Assembly: GCA_023391815.1 (NCBI GenBank)
Contig: JAEWAF010000118.1
Location: 65,475 to 129,474, forward strand
Source: Pseudomonadota bacterium
Lineage (GTDB): Bacteria > Pseudomonadota > Gammaproteobacteria > Steroidobacterales > Steroidobacteraceae
Length of the DNA stretch: 64,000 bases
Reading direction: 5' to 3'
The number at the start of each line of letters is the position of its first letter. Position 1 is the stretch's first letter. The notes below the pieces were generated by a model that saw nothing but the letters and a program-made list of their open reading frames with translations, made no database searches and had not been told where the DNA came from. Below, in pieces: positions 51,765 to 60,003 of the stretch. A program made the position numbers and the translations under genes.

Positions 51765-53039
51765 ATGGTGAAAGCATTATCGAAGTTGGCGGCACTGGTT
51801 TTGGTGCCATTAGTTGCTCACGCGGCCGACCTCCCCTGCAAACCGGGCGCCTACGCCTCTGAACGCGGCGAGTTCGTTGTGATATCGCCGCTGTCAGGCT
51901 CACAGCCGTCAGGCCAGCGCTATCTATTTCGCGATGGCCGACGCGGCAGCACGGCCGATCTCGATGCTCCAGTTACATGCGCCGAGAATGCAGTCACGAT
52001 CAAGCGAAGCGACGGCGGCGCTGAGCGCTGGACGCAGGTACCGCTGACCATGACTGACACCGACTTCTCCAGTGTTCAAACGAAGCTCGTGGGACGATTG
52101 ATCGAGCCGAGCGTCGTCTCCAGTGAGCGGCCGCTCGTGGTCTTGGTGCACGGATCGGAGCGAACGTCGGCGCTCAACTCACCTTATGCATACTCGCTAG
52201 CCGCTCAAGGCATCACCGTCTTTGTCTATGACAAGCGCGGGACGGGAGCATCCGAAGGAGACTATACGCAGAATTTCGAGCTGCTGGCCGCCGATGCCGC
52301 AGCGGCACTGGCCCACTCGCAGACGATGGCACGTGGCCGCTTCGGTCGATCCGGCTACTTCGGCGGCAGCCAGGGAGGCTGGGTTGCGCCGCTCGCAGCG
52401 ACCCGTTCCAAGGCCGACTTCGTCGCAATCGGCTTCGGGCTCATCGCCTCTCCGATCGAGGAGGATCGCGAGCAAATGGTCCTCGAGGCACGCGCGCTGG
52501 GCCTGGATGACGAAGCCCTGCGCCTGATCGATCGATTGTCGGCGGCGACTTCTCGTCTGCTACTCAGCAACTTCTCCCGAGGCTATGAACAACTCGCCCG
52601 GGTGCGGCGTGAACTCGCCAGGCAACCGTGGTCGGATAAGATCCACGGTGAATACAGCGGCGACATGGTGCGCGTCCCCGAAGACGAACTCCGGCGTGTC
52701 GGTCGCGCTCGATTCGACAACCTCGGACTGATCTGGAACTACGATTCTCTAGCCACGCTCGAGCGCGTCAAGGCTCCGATTCTGTGGGTGCTCGCCGGCG
52801 AAGACCGAGAAGCGCCGATTCAAACCACGCGCGCAGCGTTGCTCCGATTGATAAAAGCCGGCAAGCCGATCGACGCTTACCTGTTTCCAAACACCGATCA
52901 TGGCATGGTGGAGTTCGTCACGAACGCAGACGGCACGCGAACCGCCACCCGCATTACCGACGGCTATTTGCACCTGCTCGGGGACTGGATACAACAGCGC
53001 GCAACCGGCACTTACGGTCAAGGGCAGCGGCTGCAGTAG
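51765..53039 (+). CDS. Secreted alpha/beta hydrolase (S9/dienelactone-hydrolase-like)
   Basis: The 424-residue protein has a signal peptide (LAALVLVPLVAHAADL), an N-terminal beta domain of about 110 residues, and an alpha/beta hydrolase domain: LVVLVHGSERTSA, YDKRGTGASEGDY, the nucleophile elbow YFGGSQGGW, Asp in LAGEDREAP and His in NTDHGMVEF. It should hydrolyse an ester or amide outside the cytoplasm; substrate unknown. It lies 89 bp downstream of the sigma-FecR gene on the same strand and may belong to that regulon. Confidence 0.8.
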   Translation: MVKALSKLAALVLVPLVAHAADLPCKPGAYASERGEFVVISPLSGSQPSGQRYLFRDGRRGSTADLDAPVTCAENAVTIKRSDGGAERWTQVPLTMTDTDFSSVQTKLVGRLIEPSVVSSERPLVVLVHGSERTSALNSPYAYSLAAQGITVFVYDKRGTGASEGDYTQNFELLAADAAAALAHSQTMARGRFGRSGYFGGSQGGWVAPLAATRSKADFVAIGFGLIASPIEEDREQMVLEARALGLDDEALRLIDRLSAATSRLLLSNFSRGYEQLARVRRELARQPWSDKIHGEYSGDMVRVPEDELRRVGRARFDNLGLIWNYDSLATLERVKAPILWVLAGEDREAPIQTTRAALLRLIKAGKPIDAYLFPNTDHGMVEFVTNADGTRTATRITDGYLHLLGDWIQQRATGTYGQGQRLQ

Positions 53040-53230
53040 CGCGGTGCTGTCGGCCTCGCTCGAGAATTGGCAGCTGCACCCGCGCATTTCGGACTGCGGG
53101 TAGTCGTCTGCTCCTCACGTACAAACATCACCTCCGTCGAACCAAGCCGGATGAACTGCTGTCCGGCGGCCGGCGTTGATAGCCGTCTTGCACGCACGAG
53201 TCGGCCGCGGTCTTCGCCGAGTGATGTCGA

Positions 53231-54121
53231 ATGAATGATCCCTTGCCATCCTCAATGTTTGACGTGTCGGCCCCGGCCGAGACGCTGCGAATCGGCTCGG
53301 ACGCTCACAAACAGCTGTTCTGCCGACAATTCATCGACACCTATACCGAGTTCGAGCCGGCCGAGCTCGCCTGGCCCGAGTTGAATGCGGCCGAGCTCGA
53401 TCGCTTGCGCGGCGTGCCGTTCTGGCAGGAGGTCCGGCACACCGAGCGGCGCGCGGCGGCGATCGTCGCAGCGTTCTCGGCGTGTGTGACAGATCCACTC
53501 ATTCGTGAAGCGATCGTATTGCAGGGCTTCGAGGAGGCGCGCCACGCTCGCCTGCTCGCGGTGATGATCGATCGTTATGGGATCGATGCACCCGAACGGC
53601 CGCTCGCGCCGATCGACGGCGACATCGAAACGCGGTTCATCGATTTCGGCTTCGGCGAATGTCTCGATAGCTTTCTCGGCTTCGGCGCGTTCAAGTTCGC
53701 GCGGCAATCGCAGTTCCTGCCGGACTCGATGTTCGAGATCTTCGAGATGCTGATGTTCGAAGAGACGCGCCACATCGTTTTCTTCATCAATTGGATGGCC
53801 TGGCGAGAGACTCAGCACCACCGCGGCGGGCTGCTTCGACACGCCAACTCACTGCGCTTCTACAGCCGAGCCATCGGGCGGCTCGCAGGTGCAGTCAGGC
53901 GCGGACAGAAGGAGTCCGAGGGACGCGAGTTCTCGACGACCGAGGTGAGCCAGTTTCTCGAGGGGCTGACATTTCAACGCTTCGTCGAGGAGTGCCATAA
54001 CGAGAACGCGCGACGTATGCGCGCGTTCGATACAGCGCTGCTTCAGCCCCGGTTTCTGCCGTTGCTCGCCGATGCCGCGCTGTCGGCGTTTCGTGTTTGG
54101 AGCCACTGCACCTGTCGCTGA
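53231..54121 (+). CDS. Ferritin-like diiron protein
   Basis: The 296-residue cytoplasmic protein is all-helical and carries two ExxH motifs in separate helices, EARH (E102, H105) and ETRH (E178, H181). Additional Glu residues near E72 and E143 complete the classic six-ligand four-helix diiron site. This identifies a ferritin-like oxidase/oxygenase or oxygen-activating protein rather than a storage ferritin. The substrate is unknown and no obvious partner reductase is adjacent. The last 79 bp overlap the convergent small HTH gene. Confidence 0.75.
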   Translation: MNDPLPSSMFDVSAPAETLRIGSDAHKQLFCRQFIDTYTEFEPAELAWPELNAAELDRLRGVPFWQEVRHTERRAAAIVAAFSACVTDPLIREAIVLQGFEEARHARLLAVMIDRYGIDAPERPLAPIDGDIETRFIDFGFGECLDSFLGFGAFKFARQSQFLPDSMFEIFEMLMFEETRHIVFFINWMAWRETQHHRGGLLRHANSLRFYSRAIGRLAGAVRRGQKESEGREFSTTEVSQFLEGLTFQRFVEECHNENARRMRAFDTALLQPRFLPLLADAALSAFRVWSHCTCR

Positions 54122-54285
54122 AAAGAAATGCCGTGCAGGCAGGCCTTGTTGCGGACCGCCGATTCGGATTGGCGGAGCAGCTTGGCAGCCTGGCTCGGCG
54201 ATATGCCTTGGCCGGCGAGCTCTCGCAAGCGCCGAACATCCGCCACGACCCAGGCATTGCGGTGCGCACCTTTGGTGAATTGCAT
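54043..54285 (-). CDS. Small helix-turn-helix / SANT-like protein
   Basis: Starting at 54285 the frame gives 80 residues. The pattern W..ADVRRLRELAGQGISPSQAAKLLRQSESAVRNKACLHGI matches short proteins with a Myb/SANT- or resolvase-like HTH in which an LRELAxxGxSxxxxAxxLxRSExAVRxKAxxLGI core binds DNA. The last 79 bp overlap the 3' end of the diiron gene on the opposite strand. It begins 10 bp after the TonB receptor stop and so might be expressed from the receptor mRNA. Confidence 0.6.
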   Translation of the reverse strand: MQFTKGAHRNAWVVADVRRLRELAGQGISPSQAAKLLRQSESAVRNKACLHGISFQRQVQWLQTRNADSAASASNGRNRG

Positions 54286-54295
54286 CGGAGTGCTC

Positions 54296-57220
54296 TTAGA
54301 ACTTGAAACGGACACCCATACGGTACTGACGGCCGACGCGGTCGTAATCCGCATTGCCCTGGCCCTGCCAGTAGGAATTGGTGAGCGTACCGCCAATGCT
54401 CGGCGGCTGATGGTCGGTCAGGTTTTCGATGGTCCCGAACAGCTCGAAGCTTGCGAGCTGGTAGGAGCCGGACAGATCGAGCGTCGTCATTTCCGCAATA
54501 TGGTTGTTCTCGATGGTGGGAGCGGCCGTCGTCGACACCGGACAATCGGTGCTGCATTCGATGAACCCATTGGCGTACACGCCAGGACCGGTGTAATGCG
54601 CCATCATGGTCAGTGTGATCGGATCGCCTTGATAGCTGATCGAGAGAAAGGCGCGCAGCTTCGGCGCAGTCAGGCCGGCGAACGGCGAAATGCCACCCCA
54701 ACCGCCGACCACGCCGTTGCCATCGTAGGTCGTGCCATCGGTATCTTTGGTCTCGAGCTTCAGCACGCGGCTGGCCATCGCGCGGATCACCATGTCGCCG
54801 CTCCAGGCGCCGACGAGGCTGGATACGGGTAAGCGATAACTGGCTTCGAGGTCGATGCCGCTGGCGGTTTGTCCGATCAGATTTTGCGGCTGGGTGATCA
54901 CCTCGAAGATCTGACCGACGGGGAATGGATCGCCCGGCGCCACCGGGTTACGGATGATCGCCTGGCACAGCGTCGCATTGCCCTGGAAACAAAGATCGAC
55001 CACCTTCTGTGCGCCCGGCGCTTGCACCGAGCCTTGGACGTCGATGTTGTAATAGTCGATCGCCATCTGGAACCCCGGCAGGAAGCGCGGTGCCATCACC
55101 ACACCGAACCCCGTCGTGTCCGCTTCTTCGGGTTTGAGATTCGGATTGCCTTTGGTGGTCGAGAACGCTTGGGTACGAAGCTCGGGAACACCATTGGTGG
55201 CGCGGAATGGATCCTGCAGGGTTCCGCCCGAACCGGCCTGACCGGCTGTGAACAACTCGCCCAGGTTGGGCGCACGAATGTCGCGTGAGCGCGTGAAGCG
55301 GAACCGGAGATCTTCGATCGGCCGCCACGTCAAACCGCCCTTCCAGGTCGTGACGTAGCCGGACGTCGAATAGTCCGTCGCACGCACGGCGGCGTTCAGG
55401 TCCAGCTCTTGCGCCGCTGCCATATCGCGTGCGAGCGGCACGACAGTTTCGACGTAGCCTTCGGTGACGTTGAACTTTCCGTGACTGGCGTGATAGTTGC
55501 CGGCAAAGAACTCAGTCGCCTCGTCGTGCGCGGTGGCCCAGCCCGATACCTTTTCGATGCGGTGTTCGGCACCCACCGCAAGCGACACCGGACCGGCCCA
55601 CGAGCTGAACGGCTCGCCGCTCACGTTGAACGCTCCGACATCCTGCTGCAGCACTTCGTGACGATAGGAAACGCCCACGACGTAGCCGAGCTGGCTGGCG
55701 TCGTTCACTCCGATGCCGAACGGGTTGTACGGCACGCAGGCCGGATCGTCATTCGATGGGTTGGCGTCAGCGTTGACGCGGCAAGTCGGAGTGTTGTCGA
55801 CCATCACCGAATCGAGCGCCTTCAGATAGTTCGGCGTGATTCCGTTGTTATACGTGCGCGGCTCGAGAGTCGTCTCGCTATGCTGGACATAGGTGTCCCA
55901 TTTCCAGTCCGTGCCCAAGGCGCCGAACGTGCCTTCGAGGCCGCCGGCGACGCGATATAGGGAACGATGGTAATCGCCATAGAAACGCCGCATATCGGCG
56001 TTGGTGCTGCCCATCCTGAACGAGGTTTCCCCGGCCGCCGCCAGTTGCTGTCGCAGCGACTCCGGAAGATAGGCGTTGTCGATGGTGATGGTGTTGTTGC
56101 CCAGCCGACGGTTTGGATTGGCGGTATTGGTGGTGCGAGTCGCCGAGTACTGCCCTTCCAGATATGCATTGACTTGATCGGTGAAATCAAAGCTGGTTCG
56201 GAGGTACGCGACATTCCGATCGACACTGCCCGCGATGTCGATGCCGTTCTCGATGCGCGAATATTCCCAATCGCCGCCCTCCTGAAAGTTGTTGCCGACG
56301 TTGGTGCCGAAATCGTAGCCGGATAGAATCTCGCCGTTCTGGCCGAAGTAGGTTCCCCTGAGAGAGCCGGTCGTGATGATGCCGCCCGGCGTGCCGGCGA
56401 CGAGGCCGAGATCGCGGCGAACGAGGTAGCGCGGCACACTCGTACTCTGGCCGGCACCGGTACCGTAAGCGGGATTTTGAATGACAGCCGCGGGCAATCG
56501 GGCCCACGGACGCCCTTCGGTGCCATCGATGCCATCGCTATGCGTGTGTTCGCCCGAAAGAAGCAGATGGCCGCGGCCGTCCGCGAACGGGGTGCCATAG
56601 GTCAGTTGAGCGCTGAGGCTCTTGTCATCGTGGTACTTGGTTTCGCCCACCTGAACTTCGCCCTTGAAGCCGGTGTAATCGCGGTCGATCACGAAGTTGA
56701 CGACGCCCGACAGCGCATCCGAACCATACGCCGCGGAAGCGCCGCCCGTTACGACGTCAACGCGCTCGATCAGCGCGTTCGGGAACGAGTTGACGTCCGG
56801 TGCGCTGTTGCCCGCCGTGATCGCTGCGTTGATGTAACGTTTGCCGTCCAGTAGAACCAGCGTGCGATTCGTGCCCATGCCGCGCAAATTGAGCTGGCTC
56901 ACACCGGTCGCGCCGCTCGAGAGATTGCCGTTCGCCGAACGCGGGCTCGCGGATCCTGAGAAAGCAGGCAGCACGTTCACCGCATCGGCGACATTCACCG
57001 TGTTCAGTGCGTTGAGCTCATCCGCGCCCAGCACCGACACGGGTGTCGGCGCTTCGTAGCCGTCACGTGTGATGCGCGAACCCGTGACGACGACCTGGTC
57101 GAGCGTCGCGGATTCAACATCCTGTGCTTGCGTGTTGCCGACAGCAACCGTTGCCAGCGTAGTGATAGTAGACAGCGCCCAAACCTTCGCGCAGCGACGA
57201 GCCCTGCTGGATACGAGCAT
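54296..57220 (-). CDS. TonB-dependent outer-membrane receptor (second sigma-54-controlled copy)
   Basis: The ATG at 57220 follows a gaggggg Shine-Dalgarno and gives 974 residues with a signal peptide ending near TQAQ. The plug shows LDQVVVTGSRITRDGYEAPTPV, GTNRTLVLLDGKRYI and VDVVTGGASAAYGSDALSGVVNFV, very close in style to the receptor at 12605-15664. The barrel ends in Phe (MGVRFKF). The ligand is unknown, but the two receptors share a sigma-54 promoter and upstream element, so they should respond to one activator. A small HTH gene begins 10 bp past the stop. Confidence 0.92.
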   Translation of the reverse strand: MLVSSRARRCAKVWALSTITTLATVAVGNTQAQDVESATLDQVVVTGSRITRDGYEAPTPVSVLGADELNALNTVNVADAVNVLPAFSGSASPRSANGNLSSGATGVSQLNLRGMGTNRTLVLLDGKRYINAAITAGNSAPDVNSFPNALIERVDVVTGGASAAYGSDALSGVVNFVIDRDYTGFKGEVQVGETKYHDDKSLSAQLTYGTPFADGRGHLLLSGEHTHSDGIDGTEGRPWARLPAAVIQNPAYGTGAGQSTSVPRYLVRRDLGLVAGTPGGIITTGSLRGTYFGQNGEILSGYDFGTNVGNNFQEGGDWEYSRIENGIDIAGSVDRNVAYLRTSFDFTDQVNAYLEGQYSATRTTNTANPNRRLGNNTITIDNAYLPESLRQQLAAAGETSFRMGSTNADMRRFYGDYHRSLYRVAGGLEGTFGALGTDWKWDTYVQHSETTLEPRTYNNGITPNYLKALDSVMVDNTPTCRVNADANPSNDDPACVPYNPFGIGVNDASQLGYVVGVSYRHEVLQQDVGAFNVSGEPFSSWAGPVSLAVGAEHRIEKVSGWATAHDEATEFFAGNYHASHGKFNVTEGYVETVVPLARDMAAAQELDLNAAVRATDYSTSGYVTTWKGGLTWRPIEDLRFRFTRSRDIRAPNLGELFTAGQAGSGGTLQDPFRATNGVPELRTQAFSTTKGNPNLKPEEADTTGFGVVMAPRFLPGFQMAIDYYNIDVQGSVQAPGAQKVVDLCFQGNATLCQAIIRNPVAPGDPFPVGQIFEVITQPQNLIGQTASGIDLEASYRLPVSSLVGAWSGDMVIRAMASRVLKLETKDTDGTTYDGNGVVGGWGGISPFAGLTAPKLRAFLSISYQGDPITLTMMAHYTGPGVYANGFIECSTDCPVSTTAAPTIENNHIAEMTTLDLSGSYQLASFELFGTIENLTDHQPPSIGGTLTNSYWQGQGNADYDRVGRQYRMGVRFKF

Positions 57221-57289
57221 CAGAGTCCCCCTCGTTAGTTCGGCGTGACGCGCGATGAGCTCGCCTGCGCCCACGTCGACTGTCGAGGT

Positions 57290-57305
57290 TGCAATCCCTA
57301 TGCCA
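57290..57305 (-). promoter_or_regulatory. Sigma-54 (-24/-12) promoter for the second receptor
   Basis: The minus strand reads TGGCATAGGGATTGCA, fitting TGGCAYR-N4-TTGCW exactly and differing from 15811-15827 at one base. It lies about 70 bp upstream of the ATG at 57220. Confidence 0.75.
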
Positions 57306-57388
57306 CGCCCATTGAAGGCCAGGCGCCGGCGTCAGGCGCCCGAAATATTTGAATGCTCACCCCCTTGCCGGGAAGGAATGCGGATGGG

Positions 57389-57430
57389 GATCGGCAGAAT
57401 CTTGCCGATTCGCAGAATGCCCATCGGCGG
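57389..57430 (-). promoter_or_regulatory. Upstream activating element, copy 2
   Basis: The block carries ATCGGC-N8-GCCGAT followed by ATCGGCGG, aligned without gaps to 15897-15938. It starts 84 bp upstream of the -24 box, a usual distance for an enhancer-binding protein acting on sigma-54 RNA polymerase by DNA looping. Confidence 0.55.
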
Positions 57431-57469
57431 AAAGCGGCCGTCGTGCCCTCGACTTCGACACGCTCTAAG

Positions 57470-58234
57470 TCACTTCTCCAATGGCACGGCTGCGCGCGCA
57501 TCGCCCGGCGTTGCGACGATCGTTAGTATTCGGCGTGCAATCTCACCGTACTGGCCGCCAAGATGATGGCCGCTGCCGATCTCTTCACTATGTGCCCCAG
57601 CGAGAGCCAGGCGCGGGCAGAGTGAATGGCGTTCGCCAGCTCCATAGAGACAGGCTACTTTCGTGAGCTCGAGTCGCTCGAGCTCCGGCGCGATTGGCTT
57701 CCCGGGCGCGTCGGCGCCGGAAACCCAGTCTCTGAGATGAACTTCGAAAGCGGCCGTATCGCCGATGCCGATGAGCACCGTCGCAGCGATGTGACTGCGC
57801 AAGTCGGCTGGTAGCCGATTGACCACGAACGGCATGACGTCTGCGCCGAGCGAATACCCGATCAGCACGACTCGCTCTCGCGACCACGCACGCATGTAAT
57901 GTTCGATCGTGCGCGCGACGTCGTCCGCCGTTTCCTCAGGCGTCCGCGTTCTCCAGAAGTAACGCAAGGTGTTGAAGCCCACGACGGGCAGACCGTTCGA
58001 CGCAAGCTCGGTGCTCAGCGCACGATCGATACTGACCCATCCGCCGACGCCGGTGAGCAGGACCGCGAACGATGTATCGAGCGTGCCTTCCCGGGATCCC
58101 ACCTTCACGACTTTCGGAGGCAGGACTTCAACCAAGGGTAAATCGGCGAGCTCCGCGGCAGGGGCCGCGCAACAGATCGAGCCGCTCATGGCCAGCAGAG
58201 CGATCGCGAATCCCAGGCACGCTGGAAGTTTCAT
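57470..58234 (-). CDS. VirJ/AcvB-type periplasmic hydrolase-fold protein
   Basis: Starting at 58234 (MKLPACLGFAIALLAMSG) the 254-residue protein has a signal peptide and then a single VirJ-like alpha/beta hydrolase domain. It shows FAVLLTGVGGWVSIDRALSTEL, GLPVVGFNTLRYFWRTRTPEETADD, the elbow VVLIGYSLGADVMPF, and a C-terminal GSGHHLGGQY with His. Family members AcvB and VirJ act in the periplasm; AcvB-type proteins have been linked to lipid (lysyl-phosphatidylglycerol) hydrolysis. The substrate here is not known. Confidence 0.85.
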   Translation of the reverse strand: MKLPACLGFAIALLAMSGSICCAAPAAELADLPLVEVLPPKVVKVGSREGTLDTSFAVLLTGVGGWVSIDRALSTELASNGLPVVGFNTLRYFWRTRTPEETADDVARTIEHYMRAWSRERVVLIGYSLGADVMPFVVNRLPADLRSHIAATVLIGIGDTAAFEVHLRDWVSGADAPGKPIAPELERLELTKVACLYGAGERHSLCPRLALAGAHSEEIGSGHHLGGQYGEIARRILTIVATPGDARAAVPLEK

Positions 58235-58436
58235 TTCCCACACCCCGGAACCCGCACGCTACCGGAACGTGAAAGCTTCGACCATTCGCGGATCTCGCAC
58301 GGAAAACATCGACACCCTTCGCCGCGGGCGAAAGCGCCATCGTTGTCGAGAAAGCGGCGGGTGAACACGTCGGTCGGTCGTTGTTCATCCGCCGACAAAG
58401 CACCTACGAGGGATTTCCTCTCCTCCCCGGTGCGCG

Positions 58437-58730
58437 TTACGGTAGCGCGCCGATGATCTTGCGGTACTCCTCTTCGGTGAAGGCGCAGAGCGTCTCACCC
58501 CTCACGTTCCCGGCAGCACCCAGTGCCAGGGAAGCTTTCGCGATCGTGGCGGCGTCGGGGGCTTCGGCGATCACGATCGCATCATATTGCCCGGCGACCA
58601 GGTAGAAGCCTTTGAGGTTGGCGCCGAGTTGCTCGAAGGCCTTGCGGGCCGCGTCCAGTCGGGCCGGACTTTCCTTGATCTTCTCGATTCCCTGTTGGGT
58701 GTATCGGAGCAGAGAGATATATGTAGCCAT
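58437..58730 (-). CDS. GYD domain protein
   Basis: The ATG at 58730 follows ggagggaaag and gives 97 residues. The chain has the GYD-family pattern: YISLLRYTQQGIEKIKESPARLDAARKAFE, GFYLVAGQYDAIVIAEAPD (the G-Y-D motif here as GQYDAI), and a C-terminal FTEEEYRKII. These are small ferredoxin-fold proteins, possibly ligand-binding, of unknown function. It is a single-gene unit. Confidence 0.85.
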   Translation of the reverse strand: MATYISLLRYTQQGIEKIKESPARLDAARKAFEQLGANLKGFYLVAGQYDAIVIAEAPDAATIAKASLALGAAGNVRGETLCAFTEEEYRKIIGALP

Positions 58731-58825
58731 GGCTTTCCCTCCTTCAAACAAGGAATGTGCTGGTTTCAATCACGTCGTTCGTCGGACTGCATCACCTCCT
58801 TGCCGCACGCGGCGGATATCTCACC

Positions 58826-59323
58826 TCATCCCCACAGCCCCGGGGTTGCAGAGGCCATCGGGTCGCTGAATGAACCGTGCCGTCCGTCGCCGAGCAGCGC
58901 CAGATAGTCGCGGGTACGCAGATGCACCAGGTGAGAGTGATCGCCGACCTCGAAGTACACATCCGGTTCTTTCTCGAGCTCATCGTCCCAAATGCTTTCG
59001 ACGCCGTAGGCCGGTCCGAGCGGCGGCACCGCACCGAGCGCGCAGTCGTCGAATACGCTTTGAATCTCTTCGCGAGTCGCCAATTCCACTCGGGCCTGCA
59101 GTTGTCGCCGCAACTCGTCGAAGTTCAGATGGCAATCGGCCCGCGTCACGGCGAGCACGAGCTTGCCATCCGCATTCAGCAGCACTCCTTTGGCGACCCG
59201 CTCGGCCGGGACATGCGCGGCCCGAGCGGAATTCAGGCTGCTGTCGGTAGGCCGGTGCGAGACCTTTTCATAAGCCAAGTGATGACGATCCAGGAACGCT
59301 TCGACGGTCGATGTAGCAGCCAT
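58826..59323 (-). CDS. YbaK/ProX-type aminoacyl-tRNA deacylase
   Basis: The ATG at 59323 gives 165 residues in the YbaK/Cys-tRNA(Pro) deacylase fold. Visible family features are SHRPT, ARAAHVPAERVAKGVLLNADG with the key Lys, LVLAVTRADCHLNFDELR, the GAVPPLGPAYGVESIWDDEL loop and a final VHLRTRDYLAL. Such enzymes hydrolyse mischarged tRNAs in trans in the cytoplasm; the exact specificity is not readable. A 78-residue upstream extension in the same frame lacks a ribosome site and was not used. Confidence 0.83.
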   Translation of the reverse strand: MAATSTVEAFLDRHHLAYEKVSHRPTDSSLNSARAAHVPAERVAKGVLLNADGKLVLAVTRADCHLNFDELRRQLQARVELATREEIQSVFDDCALGAVPPLGPAYGVESIWDDELEKEPDVYFEVGDHSHLVHLRTRDYLALLGDGRHGSFSDPMASATPGLWG

Positions 59324-59450
59324 GGCACTTCTCCTGTACGACTTTTGAATACGACGTGGTATGCGCACCCGCAAAGGGACGTCGGCCAGCGCCATCCTTA
59401 TTCGGCCAATGTGCAAAGCCCGTTGAAGTTCCAAGCCGGCCGCGCGGGCG

Positions 59451-59942
59451 CTATGACGATTCATCCTCGCTCTTGAGCAGCCGATCGAGAGGAAAACCGG
59501 TGAATGGCTTGATCGGCTTGGTGACGATGTAGCTCCAGTAGCGCTGGATGCCCACATCGGCCCGCAGCAGCTGCTCGATCAAACTCTGATAGGCGTCGAT
59601 CGAGGGCACGGCGAAGCGCAGCACGTAATCCACGCCGCCGCCGACGGCCCAACACTCGATGATCTCGGGCACTTTCTCGATGGCGCGCTCGAAACGTCGA
59701 AAGTCTTGTTCGCGGTGGTTCTCGAGCGCGATGGGCACGATGATGAGAGTCAGAGGCCCGAGCCGCTCCGCCGCCAGGTCGGCATGATAGCCACGCACGA
59801 TCCCCGACTCTTCGAGCCGGCGAACCCGCTCCCAGGTGGGGCTCGAGCTCAAACCCACCTGTTGCGCCAACCGGGACGTCGGCAGGCGGCCATCGACCTG
59901 CAACGCCGCCAGAATCTTCAAATCGAACTTGTCCAGCTTCAC
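59451..59942 (-). CDS. Lrp/AsnC family transcriptional regulator
   Basis: The 163-residue protein has the Lrp architecture: an N-terminal HTH (LDKFDLKILAALQVDGRLPTSRLAQQVGLSSSPTWERVRRLEESG) and a RAM ligand-binding domain (VPIALENHREQDFRRFERAI, ECWAVGGGVDYVLRFAVPSIDAYQ). Such regulators sense amino acids or related metabolites. It lies 61 bp downstream of the serine hydrolase stop on the same strand, next to a TonB receptor, and may control their peptide or amino-acid related function. Confidence 0.88.
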   Translation of the reverse strand: MKLDKFDLKILAALQVDGRLPTSRLAQQVGLSSSPTWERVRRLEESGIVRGYHADLAAERLGPLTLIIVPIALENHREQDFRRFERAIEKVPEIIECWAVGGGVDYVLRFAVPSIDAYQSLIEQLLRADVGIQRYWSYIVTKPIKPFTGFPLDRLLKSEDESS

Positions 59943-60003
59943 GAGCCTCTCCGAGAGCGCGATGCCTGCATGCGGGCAGACTCTCCCGGTCCCCCGGCCG
60001 CGC

